DNA of 39,544 bases from Oscillibacter sp. ER4 (GCF_000765235.1 NZ_JPJG01000022.1:1-39544); one strand, 5' to 3'; shown: positions 1-9,009, numbered from the stretch's first letter. The notes: generated by a model not told the origin, from the sequence alone. Translations and numbers: made by a program.

Positions 1-63
1 CCTGCCAGGCGAACTGAGGGGATAATACTGGCTGCCCTACAGACGAACTTACTATGGCTCTCC

Positions 64-102
64 CTATACGCTATTTGTGCGGTGTTGCCCTAAAATTTTC
101 AT
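64..102 (-). other. 12-codon leftward mini-ORF with good ribosome site
   Basis: An ATG at 102 is preceded by GAGGAG (111-116) at a normal distance and opens a 12-codon frame, MKILGQHRTNSV, closed by TAG at 64-66. It lies downstream of the leftward promoter and operator at 195-243. It could be a leader peptide or the interrupted start of a gene. No family is recognised. The rest of 1-412 shows no convincing gene on either strand. Confidence 0.2.
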
Positions 103-194
103 AGCCAGGTCTCCTCTTATCCTAAAAATACCTGTTTCCTTCGTTCTGCCCCGTCTCGCTATGCTCTCGTTCCGATTTTCTTTCGTTTTACGTC

Positions 195-243
195 AGTTAG
201 TCATCTCTAACTAAAGCGTAGCAAATGACAGTGCAAAAGTCAA
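195..243 (-). promoter_or_regulatory. Leftward promoter with AGTTAG-N6-CTAACT operator
   Basis: An inverted repeat AGTTAG-TCATCT-CTAACT lies at 195-212. Reading leftward, a possible -35 TTGACT (238-243) and a poor -10 TACGCT (215-220) with a 17-base spacer sit just before it. The same repeat with a nearly identical spacer recurs at 15575-15594, in the same position relative to a better promoter. The arms resemble DtxR-type metal-regulator sites (TTAGG..CCTAA), which is an inference only. The controlled gene would lie to the left, largely outside the window. Confidence 0.5.
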
Positions 244-412
244 GATGTCTTTTTACCGCTCTTCGGTGCTTCCTTGCCCTTTTTCATCTTCTCCTTCACT
301 CGATCAACAAATCCCCGCTTCAAAAGGGGCTGCGCATTGTTCATCTGTACTGGCCTGTTTTTGTCACTTCGCCAGATTTGTTCAAAAAATATCTGCTTTC
401 GCAAATTTAATC

Positions 413-440
413 TTGCTTCTTCCGGATATTTTCATATAAT
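413..440 (+). promoter_or_regulatory. Promoter of the XRE-MMPL-GLUG operon
   Basis: TTGCTT (413-418) and a perfect TATAAT (435-440) are separated by 16 bases. The start codon of the XRE gene is 28 bases downstream, with AGGAGG at 455-460. No further promoter is evident before the following co-directional genes. Confidence 0.7.
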
Positions 441-467
441 GTTGACGACTGAACAGGAGGTACCACC

Positions 468-755
468 ATGTATGTTACCTACAACAACCTTTTTAAGCTC
501 CTCATCGACAAGGGCTTAAATAAAACGGAATTTGCGCGCGAGGTCGGCATCAGCTCCAACACGCTCGCCAAGCTCTCGAAAAATGAGCTCGTCTCGCTCG
601 AGGTGCTTGTGCGCATCTGCCGCCAGCTCGACTGTTCGCTCGGCGACGTGGTGCAGCTCGCCCCGCCCGAGCCGCCGATCAAAAGCGGCCTTGAGCGCAT
701 GAAGAAGCGAAGACCCACCCACGAGAAAGGAGGCAATGCGTACCGCCATGAGTAA
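468..755 (+). CDS. XRE-family helix-turn-helix regulator
   Basis: A 95-residue DNA-binding protein that is almost entirely one Cro/C1-type HTH domain of the short YozG-like kind (residues about 4-65, with AREVGISSNTLAKL as the HTH core). A basic, probably disordered tail follows. The start is fixed by AGGAGG seven bases upstream. The 3' end overlaps the start of the MMPL exporter gene, so the two are probably translationally coupled, and the protein is likely the local regulator of that operon. The overlap and shared promoter are seen directly. The regulatory target is inferred. The last dozen codons overlap the next gene's ribosome site. Confidence 0.85.
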   Translation: MYVTYNNLFKLLIDKGLNKTEFAREVGISSNTLAKLSKNELVSLEVLVRICRQLDCSLGDVVQLAPPEPPIKSGLERMKKRRPTHEKGGNAYRHE

Positions 756-3192
756 CGAAACCAAGGAGACCGGCTCCAGCTTTATGGAAAAGCTGTCGAC
801 GGTCATCGTCGACAAGCGAAATCTCATCTTTCTGCTCACAATCATTCTGCTCGTATTCTCCGCCTTTTCCCGCAACTGGGTCGAGGTCGAGAGCGACCTG
901 ACGTACTACCTGCCGTCTGATTCCGAGACGAAGCAGGCGCTCGACATCATGGACGAGCAGTTCACGACCTATGGCACGGCCGAGGTCATGGTGGCCAACA
1001 TCACACCAGAGCAGGCCGCCGCGCTCGAGCCCAAGATCAAGGAGATCAAGGGCGTGCAGAGCGTGGACTACGACGAGACCACCGCACATTATAATAACCT
1101 CTCCGCCCTCTATTCCATCACCTTTGCCTACAGCGAGGATGACGAGGCCTGCCTCGACTCGCTCGAAGCCGTGAAGGAATACCTGTCCGACTACGATCTG
1201 TATGTCGACACGGACCTTGGCAACACGCAGCAGGAGACCATCGACCACGAGATCAGCGTCATCATGGTGTATGTCGCCATCGTCATCGTGCTCGTGCTGC
1301 TCTTCACGTCCGAGACCTACGGCGAGGTGCCGGTGCTCATTCTGACGTTCGTGGTCGCACTTGTGCTGAATCAGGGCACGAACTTCCTGATGGGCAAAAT
1401 CTCGTTCATTTCAAACTCGGTCACAAGCATCTTGCAGTTAGCGCTGTCCATCGACTACGCCATCATCTTCTGCAACCGATTTAAAGAGGAGCACCGGCTG
1501 CTGCCGCTGCGTGAGGCCGTCATCGTCTCGCTGAGCAAGTCGATCCCCGAGATCGGTGCGAGCAGCCTCACGACCATCGGCGGCCTTGTGGCGATGCTCT
1601 TCATGCAGTTCAAGCTCGGTCCCGATATGGCGCTTTGCCTCATCAAGTCGATCTTGTTTGCGCTGCTCGCAGCGTTCATCGTAATGCCCGGCCTTCTGAT
1701 GCTCTTCGGCCCGCTGATCGACCGCACGCAGCACCGCAGCTTCGTGCCGAAGATCCCGTTCGTCGGCAAGCTCGACTATGCCACGCGCTACATCATCCCC
1801 ATCGTCTTCGTGGTGTTGGCCGTCATCGGCTACCGCCTGTCGTCCGACTGCCCCTACGCCTACGGCTATGGCCTCATCTCCGCCCCCAAGCAGAATGAGA
1901 CGCAGTTTGCCCAGCAGATGATCGAGGATAACTTCACCTCGAAGAACATGCTGGCGCTCATCGTCCCCACGGGCGACTACGACAAGGAGTCCGCCATTTT
2001 GGACGAGCTCGGCCAGTACAACGAGGTCGACTCCACGATGGGTCTTACCAACATTGAGGCGCTCGACGGCTACATGCTCGCCGACAAGCTGACGCCGCGT
2101 CAGTTCGCCGAGCTTGCGGGGCTTGATTATGAGGCCGCGCAGGTCGTCTACGCCGCCTACGCCGCGCAGCATTCAGAATATGGCAAGCTTGCGGGCAATC
2201 TCGCCACCTACAAAGTCCCGCTCATCGACATGTTTCTCTTTGTCTGCGATCAGGTGGATTCCGGCATCGTGACGCTCAGTGACGACCAGACGCAGATGCT
2301 CCAGGATGCCGAGGTCCAGATGAACAGCGCCAAGGCCCAGCTTCAAGGTACGGATTACGACCGCATGCTCATCTACCTCACGCTGCCCGAAAGCAGCGAC
2401 GAGACCTACGCCTTCACCGACAAAATTCTCGAAATTGCCGAAAAGTATTACCCCGATGAAAACGTCTACCTCGCGGGCGAATCGACGAACGAATACGAAT
2501 TCGAAAAGTCCTTCGCCGTGGATAACAAGGTCGTCAGCATCGTGTCGGTGCTCGTGGTTATGCTGGTGCTGCTCTTCACGTTCAACTCCGCCGGTATGCC
2601 GGTGCTGCTGATCCTCGTGATTCAGGGCTGCATCTGGCTCAACTTCTCGTTCCCGACCATCACGGGCAAGTACATCTTCTTCTTAGGATATCTAATTGTT
2701 TCTTCCATCCAGATGGGCGCGAATATCGACTACGCCATCGTCATCGCCAGCCGCTATCAGGAGCTCAAATCCAAAATGCACCACCGCGACGCCATCGTCG
2801 AGACGCTGAACTTCGCCTTCCCGACGATCATCACCTCCGGCTCGATCCTCTCGATCTGCGGCTTTTTGATCGGCAGCATGACATCTGAGCCCGTCATCGC
2901 GGGCATCGGCGAGAGCCTTGGCCGCGGCACGGTCATCTCCATCATCATGGTCATGTTCGCCCTGCCGCAGATCTTGCTCATCGGCAGCGGCATCGTCGAC
3001 AAGACCTCGTTCTCCGTCCCGTCCATCACGGAAAAGAAATCGGGTCACGGTAAGGTCTCCGTCAACGGCATGGTGCGCGGCAACATCAATGGTACGGTGC
3101 ATGGCATCATGCACGCCACGGTCGAGGGCGACATCGACCTGAATCTGATCTCCGGATCTGCAAATGAGGAGCAAGACGATGAAGAAGACTAA
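748..3192 (+). CDS. MMPL/RND-superfamily transporter
   Basis: A large inner-membrane permease of the MMPL (YdfJ-like) branch of the RND superfamily, about 814 residues. It shows the duplicated layout: one N-terminal membrane helix, an extracytoplasmic loop, a helix bundle with the GAxxDYAI-type motif (ALSIDYAIIFCNRF), then the same again (GANIDYAIVIASRY). Such proteins export lipids or drugs using the proton gradient. The substrate here is unknown. Two starts are possible: ATG 736 is only two bases after AAAGGAGG (726-733), and ATG 748 is fourteen bases after it. I prefer 748. The C-terminus is odd: after the last helix about 40 residues alternate G/V/I/N in a repeat-like pattern and end in an acidic tail. 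The stop overlaps the start of the GLUG gene, implying coupled translation. Confidence 0.9.
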   Translation: MSNETKETGSSFMEKLSTVIVDKRNLIFLLTIILLVFSAFSRNWVEVESDLTYYLPSDSETKQALDIMDEQFTTYGTAEVMVANITPEQAAALEPKIKEIKGVQSVDYDETTAHYNNLSALYSITFAYSEDDEACLDSLEAVKEYLSDYDLYVDTDLGNTQQETIDHEISVIMVYVAIVIVLVLLFTSETYGEVPVLILTFVVALVLNQGTNFLMGKISFISNSVTSILQLALSIDYAIIFCNRFKEEHRLLPLREAVIVSLSKSIPEIGASSLTTIGGLVAMLFMQFKLGPDMALCLIKSILFALLAAFIVMPGLLMLFGPLIDRTQHRSFVPKIPFVGKLDYATRYIIPIVFVVLAVIGYRLSSDCPYAYGYGLISAPKQNETQFAQQMIEDNFTSKNMLALIVPTGDYDKESAILDELGQYNEVDSTMGLTNIEALDGYMLADKLTPRQFAELAGLDYEAAQVVYAAYAAQHSEYGKLAGNLATYKVPLIDMFLFVCDQVDSGIVTLSDDQTQMLQDAEVQMNSAKAQLQGTDYDRMLIYLTLPESSDETYAFTDKILEIAEKYYPDENVYLAGESTNEYEFEKSFAVDNKVVSIVSVLVVMLVLLFTFNSAGMPVLLILVIQGCIWLNFSFPTITGKYIFFLGYLIVSSIQMGANIDYAIVIASRYQELKSKMHHRDAIVETLNFAFPTIITSGSILSICGFLIGSMTSEPVIAGIGESLGRGTVISIIMVMFALPQILLIGSGIVDKTSFSVPSITEKKSGHGKVSVNGMVRGNINGTVHGIMHATVEGDIDLNLISGSANEEQDDEED

Positions 3193-6100
3193 TCATTTCT
3201 ATCGCTTCTGCGCGCTTGCACTCTCGTGCCTGCTGCTCATCTCGCTTCTCCCTGTCACGCAGGTCTTGGCAGACGGGGACGGCGCCATCCACATCAAGAG
3301 CGCAGAAGACTTACGATCCCTCGCGCATTCCTGCACGCTCGACTCCTGGTCGCGCGGTAAAACCGTTGTGCTTGACAACGATATCGAGCTGACCGACGAT
3401 GACGAGCTCCCCATCCCGACGTTCGGCGGCACGTTCAACGGCAACGGCCACACCATCAGCGGCCTTTCCATCACGCAGAGCGTCTCCCCCGCCGGTCTTT
3501 TCGGCGTGCTGCAAAAGGACGCCGTCATCAAAAACCTGAATGTTGAGGGCACGGTCAACCCGTCCGGCGACAGCGAAAATATCGGCGGCATCGTGGGTGA
3601 AAACCACGGCACGATCGAAAGCTGCACATTCAACGGAAGTGTTTCCGGAAAACGCAGCGTCGGCGGCATCGCGGGCCGCAACCTCGCCACGGGCATCGTG
3701 CGCGCGTGCGAAGCCTCGGGCGCGATCTTCGGCCAGAGCATGACCGGCGGCATCGTGGGCGAGAACCTCGGCTCCATCGTCTCCTGCCGCGGCCGCGCGT
3801 ATGTGAATATCGAGAGCACCGACCCCAGCATCGACCTGAGCGATCTGAGCCTCGATTTCTCGCTTGACCTTGCAAGTCTGTCCCGACTCGACACGCTCAA
3901 TATCGCCACCGACACCGGCGGCATCGCGGGCTATTCCTCCGGCGCGATCGCGTCGAGCACGAACTATGCCGCTGTCGGCTACCAGCACATCGGCTACAAT
4001 GTCGGCGGCGTGGTCGGCCGCAGCAGCGGCCAGATCCTTGCGTGCAGCAACGAGGGTGCGGTCTGCGGACGCAAGGACGTCGGCGGCATCGCCGGCCAGA
4101 TGGAGCCCTATGTGCGCACGCAGGTCTCTGCCAGCCAGCTCTCGCGCATCCAGTCGCAGATCAAGGAGCTCGACTCGCTCGTCAAAAAGGCCGTTAACGA
4201 CGCCGAATACGGCTCGAGTGAGATTTCCGACCGTCTCGGCCTGATCTCCGGCTATCTCTCCGACGCATCGGACGCGGCGAACGACGTGACCATCGACGTC
4301 GACCCCGACGCCATCCCCCAGCCGAGCATCAGTATCGACGGTGATTTTGACCCCGATGACTTCGATCCTGAGAATCCCACTCTGCCGGATATCAACGTCA
4401 GCTTCGATCAGGATTTTGACGTCTCCGACGTCGTCACCGTGTCGAACATCAACATGGTCGTCGGCTCGGTCACCGCGGCGAACAGCCAACTCTCGCTGAT
4501 CACCGAAAACGTCAAAAACACCAGCACGGCTCTTTCCGCCGATATCCGCAACATCAGCAGCAAGTTCAACGAGCTCACGAACACGATGTTCTCCGCCATC
4601 TCCTCGCTCACCGGCGGCACGGGCGATCTGATCGTCGACGCCTCGAGTGTCGATATCAACTCCGTCACGCTCGGTAAGGTATCGCTCAGCCGCAACAGCG
4701 GCGCAGTGTACGGCGACGTCAACACCGGCGGCATCGCCGGTTCCATGGCCATCGAATACACGCTTGACCCCGAGGACGATGTCACGGGTCACCTTTCGAA
4801 CATCTACCGCAAGCAGTATGAATACAAGTCCATCATCCAGAAGTGTGTCAACACCGGCGATGTGTCCGGCAAGCGCAGCTATGTCGGCGGCATTGTCGGC
4901 CGCATGGACCTCGGCTATCTGACTGCGTGTGAGACGTCGTCCTGCACCATCACGAACGAAAACGGCAGCTATACCGGCGGCATCGCCGGTCTCACCGGCG
5001 CGACGGTGCTCGGGAACTTCTCCAAGTGCACGCTCAGCGGCAAGAAGTATGTCGGCGGCATCGTCGGCTCCGGCGTGCAGGAAAATGTCGACGGCAGCGG
5101 CAGCAGCGTCCGCTGGAACTACTCGCTCGTCGACATCACCGACTGCCAGCAGTACCAGGGTGCGATCTCCGGCAGCGACACGGGCACATTTGAGCATAAC
5201 TACTATGTCTCCGACGATCTCCCCGGCATCAACCGTCAGGGCTACGCCGGACGGGCCGAGCCCATCAGCTATTCTCAGCTGCTCGCACTCAGCGACCTGC
5301 CCGAGAGCATGAAGTCCTTCACGCTCACCTTCGTTGCTGACGATAAAACTGTGCTCAGCCGCACTTTCAACTACGGCGACTCCATCGACGAAAGCGACAT
5401 CCCCGAGCCGCCCACCAAGAGCGGCTGTCACGTCCACTGGGACCGCACCGACCTCACGAATCTGCACTTTGACACCGTCGTCACCGCTGTTTACGAGGCC
5501 TACACCCCCGGCCTTGCCTCTGAACAGACGCGAGAGAGCGGACAGGCTGTCATCTTGGTCGAGGGCAACTACAACGACGGCGACACCATCACCGTGACCG
5601 CCCAGCCGCTCACGCCTGCGGCGTTCGACGTGCAGTCCGGCACTGTGCTCGACCGCGTGAAGGGCTACTTCTCCTGCCTCAGCCGCGGCGAAATGCCTTC
5701 GATGGTTGCCAACGCCGAAGTGCTCGAGCAGTGGCGCATCGAGCTTGCCGACGACGGGCAGGACACGCACACCGTGCGCTATCTCCCGCCCGACGGGCAG
5801 AAGGAGCTGCGCATCTACACCCGTGAAGACGGCGGCAGCTGGCAGGAGGCCGACTGCGGCACGATGGGCAGCTACCTCACCTTCTCCACGAGCGGCGACA
5901 GCGTTGAGTTTGCCGCCGTGCGGACGCTCGACGTCTGGGGCATCTGGCTCGGCGTGCTCGCCGTGCTGGCTGTTCTGATCCTTATCATCGTTCTGCTCGT
6001 CCACCGTCACAAGCGCAAGGCGCGCAGACACGCCGAAGCGCTGGCGCGCAGCGCGAGCGCCGTCTCGCAGGCCGAGCAGATCGTCCGCGGCGAGGACGCC

Positions 6101-7720
6101 AATGCGTCCACAGCAGACGAAGCCCCTGCCAAGACGGGTGCCCTCACGTCTACAGCGGTCGAAGATGCCACACAGGCGGATGCGCCTGTGTCCGCTGAAT
6201 CTACGGCAGTCCCCGCCGCCGTGGCAGTAGCAGCGACCGCTGCGCCGGTCGTCACCGCCGCGGTCGAGGGCGCAGAAAGCGTTCCCACTTCCGAACCCGC
6301 TCCCGCAGCCGATCCCGACTCCATCGAGGCGCGCCTTGCGCGCGCGGAAGAGGAACCTCGGCTTCTTCGCGAGGAGCGCGAGGCACGCGAAAACGTGCTC
6401 ACGCAGCCCGCAGTACCGCCCGCGCCGAAAAAGCGCAGGCACCGCCGCTTTCTCCCTATTCTCATCACGATTTTAGTCTTGCTCGGCGCGGCTGCGGCGT
6501 TCTTCCTCCACTCCGACTTTAAGAAGGACCTCGAAGCCTACCGCCTTGTCGAGGCGCGTGTCAAAGAGGACCCGATGACCATGGACGTCACGGTCGACGC
6601 CTCCTATGGCAAAATCAGCCTGAGCGCGGATGCCTCCGTCGCCCGCACGAAGAAGGACGGCGCTCCCATCACCTGCATCGACCGCGACGGCGCGGCGCTC
6701 TACTATGCAGACGGCGCGATCTACCTTGAAAACGGCAAGTCCTACGCTGTCGGCGGCGCATTCCCAAATTACGCCGAGCTCATGGATGAGACCGCCGAGC
6801 TCTGCCGCACGCTCACGGTGACGAAATCCGTTGACGGGCAGGAAAAGCGCTACACCCTCACCGCCGAGGGCGACGACGCGAGCACACTGTTGCGTCTTCT
6901 CACCTCGGACGAGATCGCGAACGCCGCATCGCTTTCCGCGATCCGCGTGGATCTCACCGCTGAGAGCGGCGAGCTGATGGACGTAAGCTTCACGGCGGAA
7001 AACTCCGGAGATCTTCGCGTGGAGGCCGCCGCGCACTTCACCGACGCGCTCGCGCCGGTGATCCCCGACGATGTGCTCACCGCCATCCATTCGGGCAGCA
7101 ATGACGACGCTTCCACGCTGACGGACAACGCGCTCCGTCTGCTGGGTGCCTGGGGCGAGCTGACCGCGGACGATCTGTCCGCCGACATCGCCCTTTCCGC
7201 CGACTGCGGCCCGATCGTGCTGAACAGCACGCTCCAGTACGACCGCAGCAGCATCGACAGCCAGAGCTACGGCAGCATCCAAAAAAACACCCTCGCCGTC
7301 TACTTCTCCGGCAGCAAGATCTGCGACGCGGACGGCAACAGTGTCGACACCGCGAGCCAGCAGCTCGTCGATGCCACGTCGCTCATTGACCTCTGCTACC
7401 AGTCCATTCTGAACGGCAGCGCGGGCTGCGATAAGGCGAGCGACGGCTATCTCTACGGTCTTTCGCTCGACTCCGACGCGATGAGCGAGCTCGCCGCCGC
7501 CATCGCGCCGGATATCAAGGCACAGGATGTGACCTTCTCCTCCGGACGCATTTCCGTCCGCGTGAGCGAGCAGGGCGAGCTCCAGTCCGTCAACATCTCG
7601 TGCAGCGGCGCGCTGCACCTCATCCTCTCCGACGCTCCGGTGTCGCTCTCCGCCGTCATCACCCCGGCGGATCGTGCATTCTCGATTCCCCAGCCGGCGC
7701 TCAACGCGCTGAAACAATAG
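3179..7720 (+). CDS. Giant GLUG-repeat cell-envelope protein, two membrane segments
   Basis: A 1513-residue envelope protein. The start at 3179 has GAGGAG seven bases upstream and lies inside the end of the MMPL gene. An in-frame signal peptide (KKTNHFYRF then a hydrophobic stretch ending ..QVLADGD) follows. Next come many GLUG-type repeats (GGIVGENHG, GGIAGRNL, GGIVGRMD and others) to about residue 690, interrupted by an acidic, coil-like segment near 330-500. A Listeria-repeat-like module follows. The first membrane helix is near residue 925, then an Ala/Glu-rich cytoplasmic linker of about 150 residues, a second helix near 1095, and a C-terminal domain of about 400 residues that resembles nothing I recognise. 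GLUG domains occur in surface adhesins and proteases. Here the coupling to an MMPL exporter suggests a shared role in building or sensing the cell surface, which is inference. Confidence 0.85.
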   Translation: MKKTNHFYRFCALALSCLLLISLLPVTQVLADGDGAIHIKSAEDLRSLAHSCTLDSWSRGKTVVLDNDIELTDDDELPIPTFGGTFNGNGHTISGLSITQSVSPAGLFGVLQKDAVIKNLNVEGTVNPSGDSENIGGIVGENHGTIESCTFNGSVSGKRSVGGIAGRNLATGIVRACEASGAIFGQSMTGGIVGENLGSIVSCRGRAYVNIESTDPSIDLSDLSLDFSLDLASLSRLDTLNIATDTGGIAGYSSGAIASSTNYAAVGYQHIGYNVGGVVGRSSGQILACSNEGAVCGRKDVGGIAGQMEPYVRTQVSASQLSRIQSQIKELDSLVKKAVNDAEYGSSEISDRLGLISGYLSDASDAANDVTIDVDPDAIPQPSISIDGDFDPDDFDPENPTLPDINVSFDQDFDVSDVVTVSNINMVVGSVTAANSQLSLITENVKNTSTALSADIRNISSKFNELTNTMFSAISSLTGGTGDLIVDASSVDINSVTLGKVSLSRNSGAVYGDVNTGGIAGSMAIEYTLDPEDDVTGHLSNIYRKQYEYKSIIQKCVNTGDVSGKRSYVGGIVGRMDLGYLTACETSSCTITNENGSYTGGIAGLTGATVLGNFSKCTLSGKKYVGGIVGSGVQENVDGSGSSVRWNYSLVDITDCQQYQGAISGSDTGTFEHNYYVSDDLPGINRQGYAGRAEPISYSQLLALSDLPESMKSFTLTFVADDKTVLSRTFNYGDSIDESDIPEPPTKSGCHVHWDRTDLTNLHFDTVVTAVYEAYTPGLASEQTRESGQAVILVEGNYNDGDTITVTAQPLTPAAFDVQSGTVLDRVKGYFSCLSRGEMPSMVANAEVLEQWRIELADDGQDTHTVRYLPPDGQKELRIYTREDGGSWQEADCGTMGSYLTFSTSGDSVEFAAVRTLDVWGIWLGVLAVLAVLILIIVLLVHRHKRKARRHAEALARSASAVSQAEQIVRGEDANASTADEAPAKTGALTSTAVEDATQADAPVSAESTAVPAAVAVAATAAPVVTAAVEGAESVPTSEPAPAADPDSIEARLARAEEEPRLLREEREARENVLTQPAVPPAPKKRRHRRFLPILITILVLLGAAAAFFLHSDFKKDLEAYRLVEARVKEDPMTMDVTVDASYGKISLSADASVARTKKDGAPITCIDRDGAALYYADGAIYLENGKSYAVGGAFPNYAELMDETAELCRTLTVTKSVDGQEKRYTLTAEGDDASTLLRLLTSDEIANAASLSAIRVDLTAESGELMDVSFTAENSGDLRVEAAAHFTDALAPVIPDDVLTAIHSGSNDDASTLTDNALRLLGAWGELTADDLSADIALSADCGPIVLNSTLQYDRSSIDSQSYGSIQKNTLAVYFSGSKICDADGNSVDTASQQLVDATSLIDLCYQSILNGSAGCDKASDGYLYGLSLDSDAMSELAAAIAPDIKAQDVTFSSGRISVRVSEQGELQSVNISCSGALHLILSDAPVSLSAVITPADRAFSIPQPALNALKQ

Positions 7721-7743
7721 AAAAGCGGAGGGAGATTCATACT

Positions 7744-8346
7744 ATGGGAAATCGCATCATCAGCATCAGCCGCCAGTTCGGCAGCGGCGGCCACGAAGTG
7801 GCCGTGAAAACAGCGGATCTCCTCGGCATCCGCGTCTATGAGCGCGAGCTGATCCGCCTCGCGTGCGAGTACGGCGAGCTTTCGGAAAAAACGCTCTCCC
7901 CCTCGGACGAAAAGGCGACCAACCCCTACCTCTTCCAGACCGTGCACGAGGGCAACCACCATGTGCTGCGCGGCAAACCGACGAGCGAAGTGCTCTTCGC
8001 CCTGCAAAGCCACGAGATCCGCCGCATCGCCCGCCACGAGGAGTGTGTGTTCGTGGGGCGCTGCGCGGACTATGTGCTGCGCGGCGAAGACGTGAGGCTT
8101 CTCACCGTGTTCGTCGCCGCGCCGGACGAGCACCGCATCCAGCGCAAAATGGCGCAGGAAAAGCTCACGCGCGACCAAGCCATCCGCCTGATCCGCAAGA
8201 TGGACAAGCAGCGCCGCAAGTATTACGAGAGCTACACCCACAAGACTTGGGGCGCGCCGGAGGGGTATGATCTTTACCTTGACACCGGTGCGCTGTCGAC
8301 GGCCGAGGCCGCAGCGGTCATTGCGGACCGCTTTCGCAAGCTGTAA
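7744..8346 (+). CDS. Cytidylate-kinase-like family protein
   Basis: A 200-residue cytosolic protein of the cytidylate-kinase-like (AAK_26) P-loop family. The N-terminus IISISRQFGSGGHEVA carries the variant P-loop. An Arg-rich lid (RIQRKMAQEK) and the KTWG and YDLYLDTG segments are typical of the family. Unlike true Cmk, these proteins have no proven substrate. ATG 7744 is preceded by GGAGGGAG, whereas an upstream in-frame start would lie inside the GLUG gene. It follows that gene by 23 bases and ends the operon at a strong terminator. Confidence 0.85.
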   Translation: MGNRIISISRQFGSGGHEVAVKTADLLGIRVYERELIRLACEYGELSEKTLSPSDEKATNPYLFQTVHEGNHHVLRGKPTSEVLFALQSHEIRRIARHEECVFVGRCADYVLRGEDVRLLTVFVAAPDEHRIQRKMAQEKLTRDQAIRLIRKMDKQRRKYYESYTHKTWGAPEGYDLYLDTGALSTAEAAAVIADRFRKL

Positions 8347-8352
8347 AAAATT

Positions 8353-8384
8353 GGGGGCCACCGAACGGTGGTCCCTTCTTTTTT
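8353..8384 (+). terminator. Rho-independent terminator of the first operon
   Basis: A stem formed by 8354-8363 and 8366-8375 (core CCACCG-AA-CGGTGG, one G-T pair) is followed by a T-rich tract, immediately after the kinase-like gene. Confidence 0.9.
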
Positions 8385-8433
8385 GCGTCCCGAAAGGGCT
8401 GCGGTTTTCCCCGCCTGACGCGGGGAAGCGAGC

Positions 8434-8473
8434 AAAGTGGGACATTCTCTCACGTGAGAGAATGTCCCACTTT
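8434..8473. repeat. 40-bp perfect palindrome
   Basis: Twenty-base arms starting AAAGTGGGACATTCTC meet with no loop at CAC|GTG (8453|8454), and every position pairs. With no loop it would extrude as a cruciform. It is a poor transcription terminator because no T-tract continues beyond the arm. Confidence 0.95.
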
Positions 8474-8905
8474 AGATCCCCCAAGAGAACGCAAGGGGCC
8501 TTGCCCCTTGACCCCGCCATTGTCGGCGCTGGGCTTGAAGAGCTGCACGCGCTGCGCAATCGGGTGCGGTGTACATGGCTTCGCCATGAGCCCCTACGAT
8601 TCGTTTTCGTTTGCAACCGCGCCTTACTATCGTGAGGCGCGTGTGACGACAGCACGGCGGCAGACTGCGTGCCGAATGCGGCATTACTGCACTCGCCGCA
8701 TTGATGAGTGCCTCGGTAGACGGAAATTAGGCTGCACTGCCACGAGACTGGCAGAGCGGCAGCGGATAATAGAAGCAGAGGCAAGTCGTATAGCAGAACC
8801 AATGGCGGTGAGCGTCAGCAATACCGCCACGCAGGCAGTTGCATTCCGGAGGCAAAAGCCCCTTCGAGCCCGAGACTGCCAATCTAAGCCTTTCTCTTGG
8901 GGTTC

Positions 8906-8947
8906 CAAAGGGGCCATTCTCTTTCGCAAAAGAGAATGGCCCCTTTG
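8906..8947. repeat. Long hairpin with 19-bp arms and 4-base loop
   Basis: Arms 8906-8924 and 8929-8947 (AAAGGGGCCATTCTCTTT and its complement, plus a closing C-G) enclose the loop CGCA. The inner arm sequence CATTCTCT is shared with the palindrome at 8434-8473, so the two are probably related repeat units. Confidence 0.9.
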
Positions 8948-9009
8948 ACTCGTGCAGCGCCTTCGGCGCTGCGATCCCCGCGGCACAAGTGCCGCAAAGT
9001 GCTTTGCAT

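Larger units (their letters stand above)
8386..9009. repeat. Gene-free 620-base tract of stacked inverted repeats
   Basis: No credible gene is seen. Hairpin-forming repeats follow one another: TTCCCCGC/GCGGGGAA near 8406-8426, a 40-bp perfect palindrome at 8434-8473, CAAGGGGC/GCCCCTTG near 8490-8508, CATGGC-TTC-GCCATG near 8575, GCGCCT/AGGCGC near 8620-8640, an 18-bp-arm hairpin at 8907-8946, and CAGCGCC-TTC-GGCGCTG near 8954. An open frame through the region has no ribosome site and a composition unlike its neighbours. It looks like dispersed intergenic repeat elements or the remnant of one. Confidence 0.7.

Noticed and set aside
3311-6442. A 1043-codon open frame antisense to the GLUG gene
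   Set aside because: It is a high-GC shadow: the sense frame has a signal peptide, repeats and a ribosome site, while this one has none and repeats only because the sense repeats do.
8454-8948. A 164-codon frame across the hairpin-rich intergenic tract
   Set aside because: No ribosome site, composition dictated by palindromes, and no recognisable domain.
8386-9009. Possible CRISPR array
   Set aside because: The repeats are inverted, of different sequence and unevenly spaced, with no constant direct repeat or spacers and no cas genes nearby.
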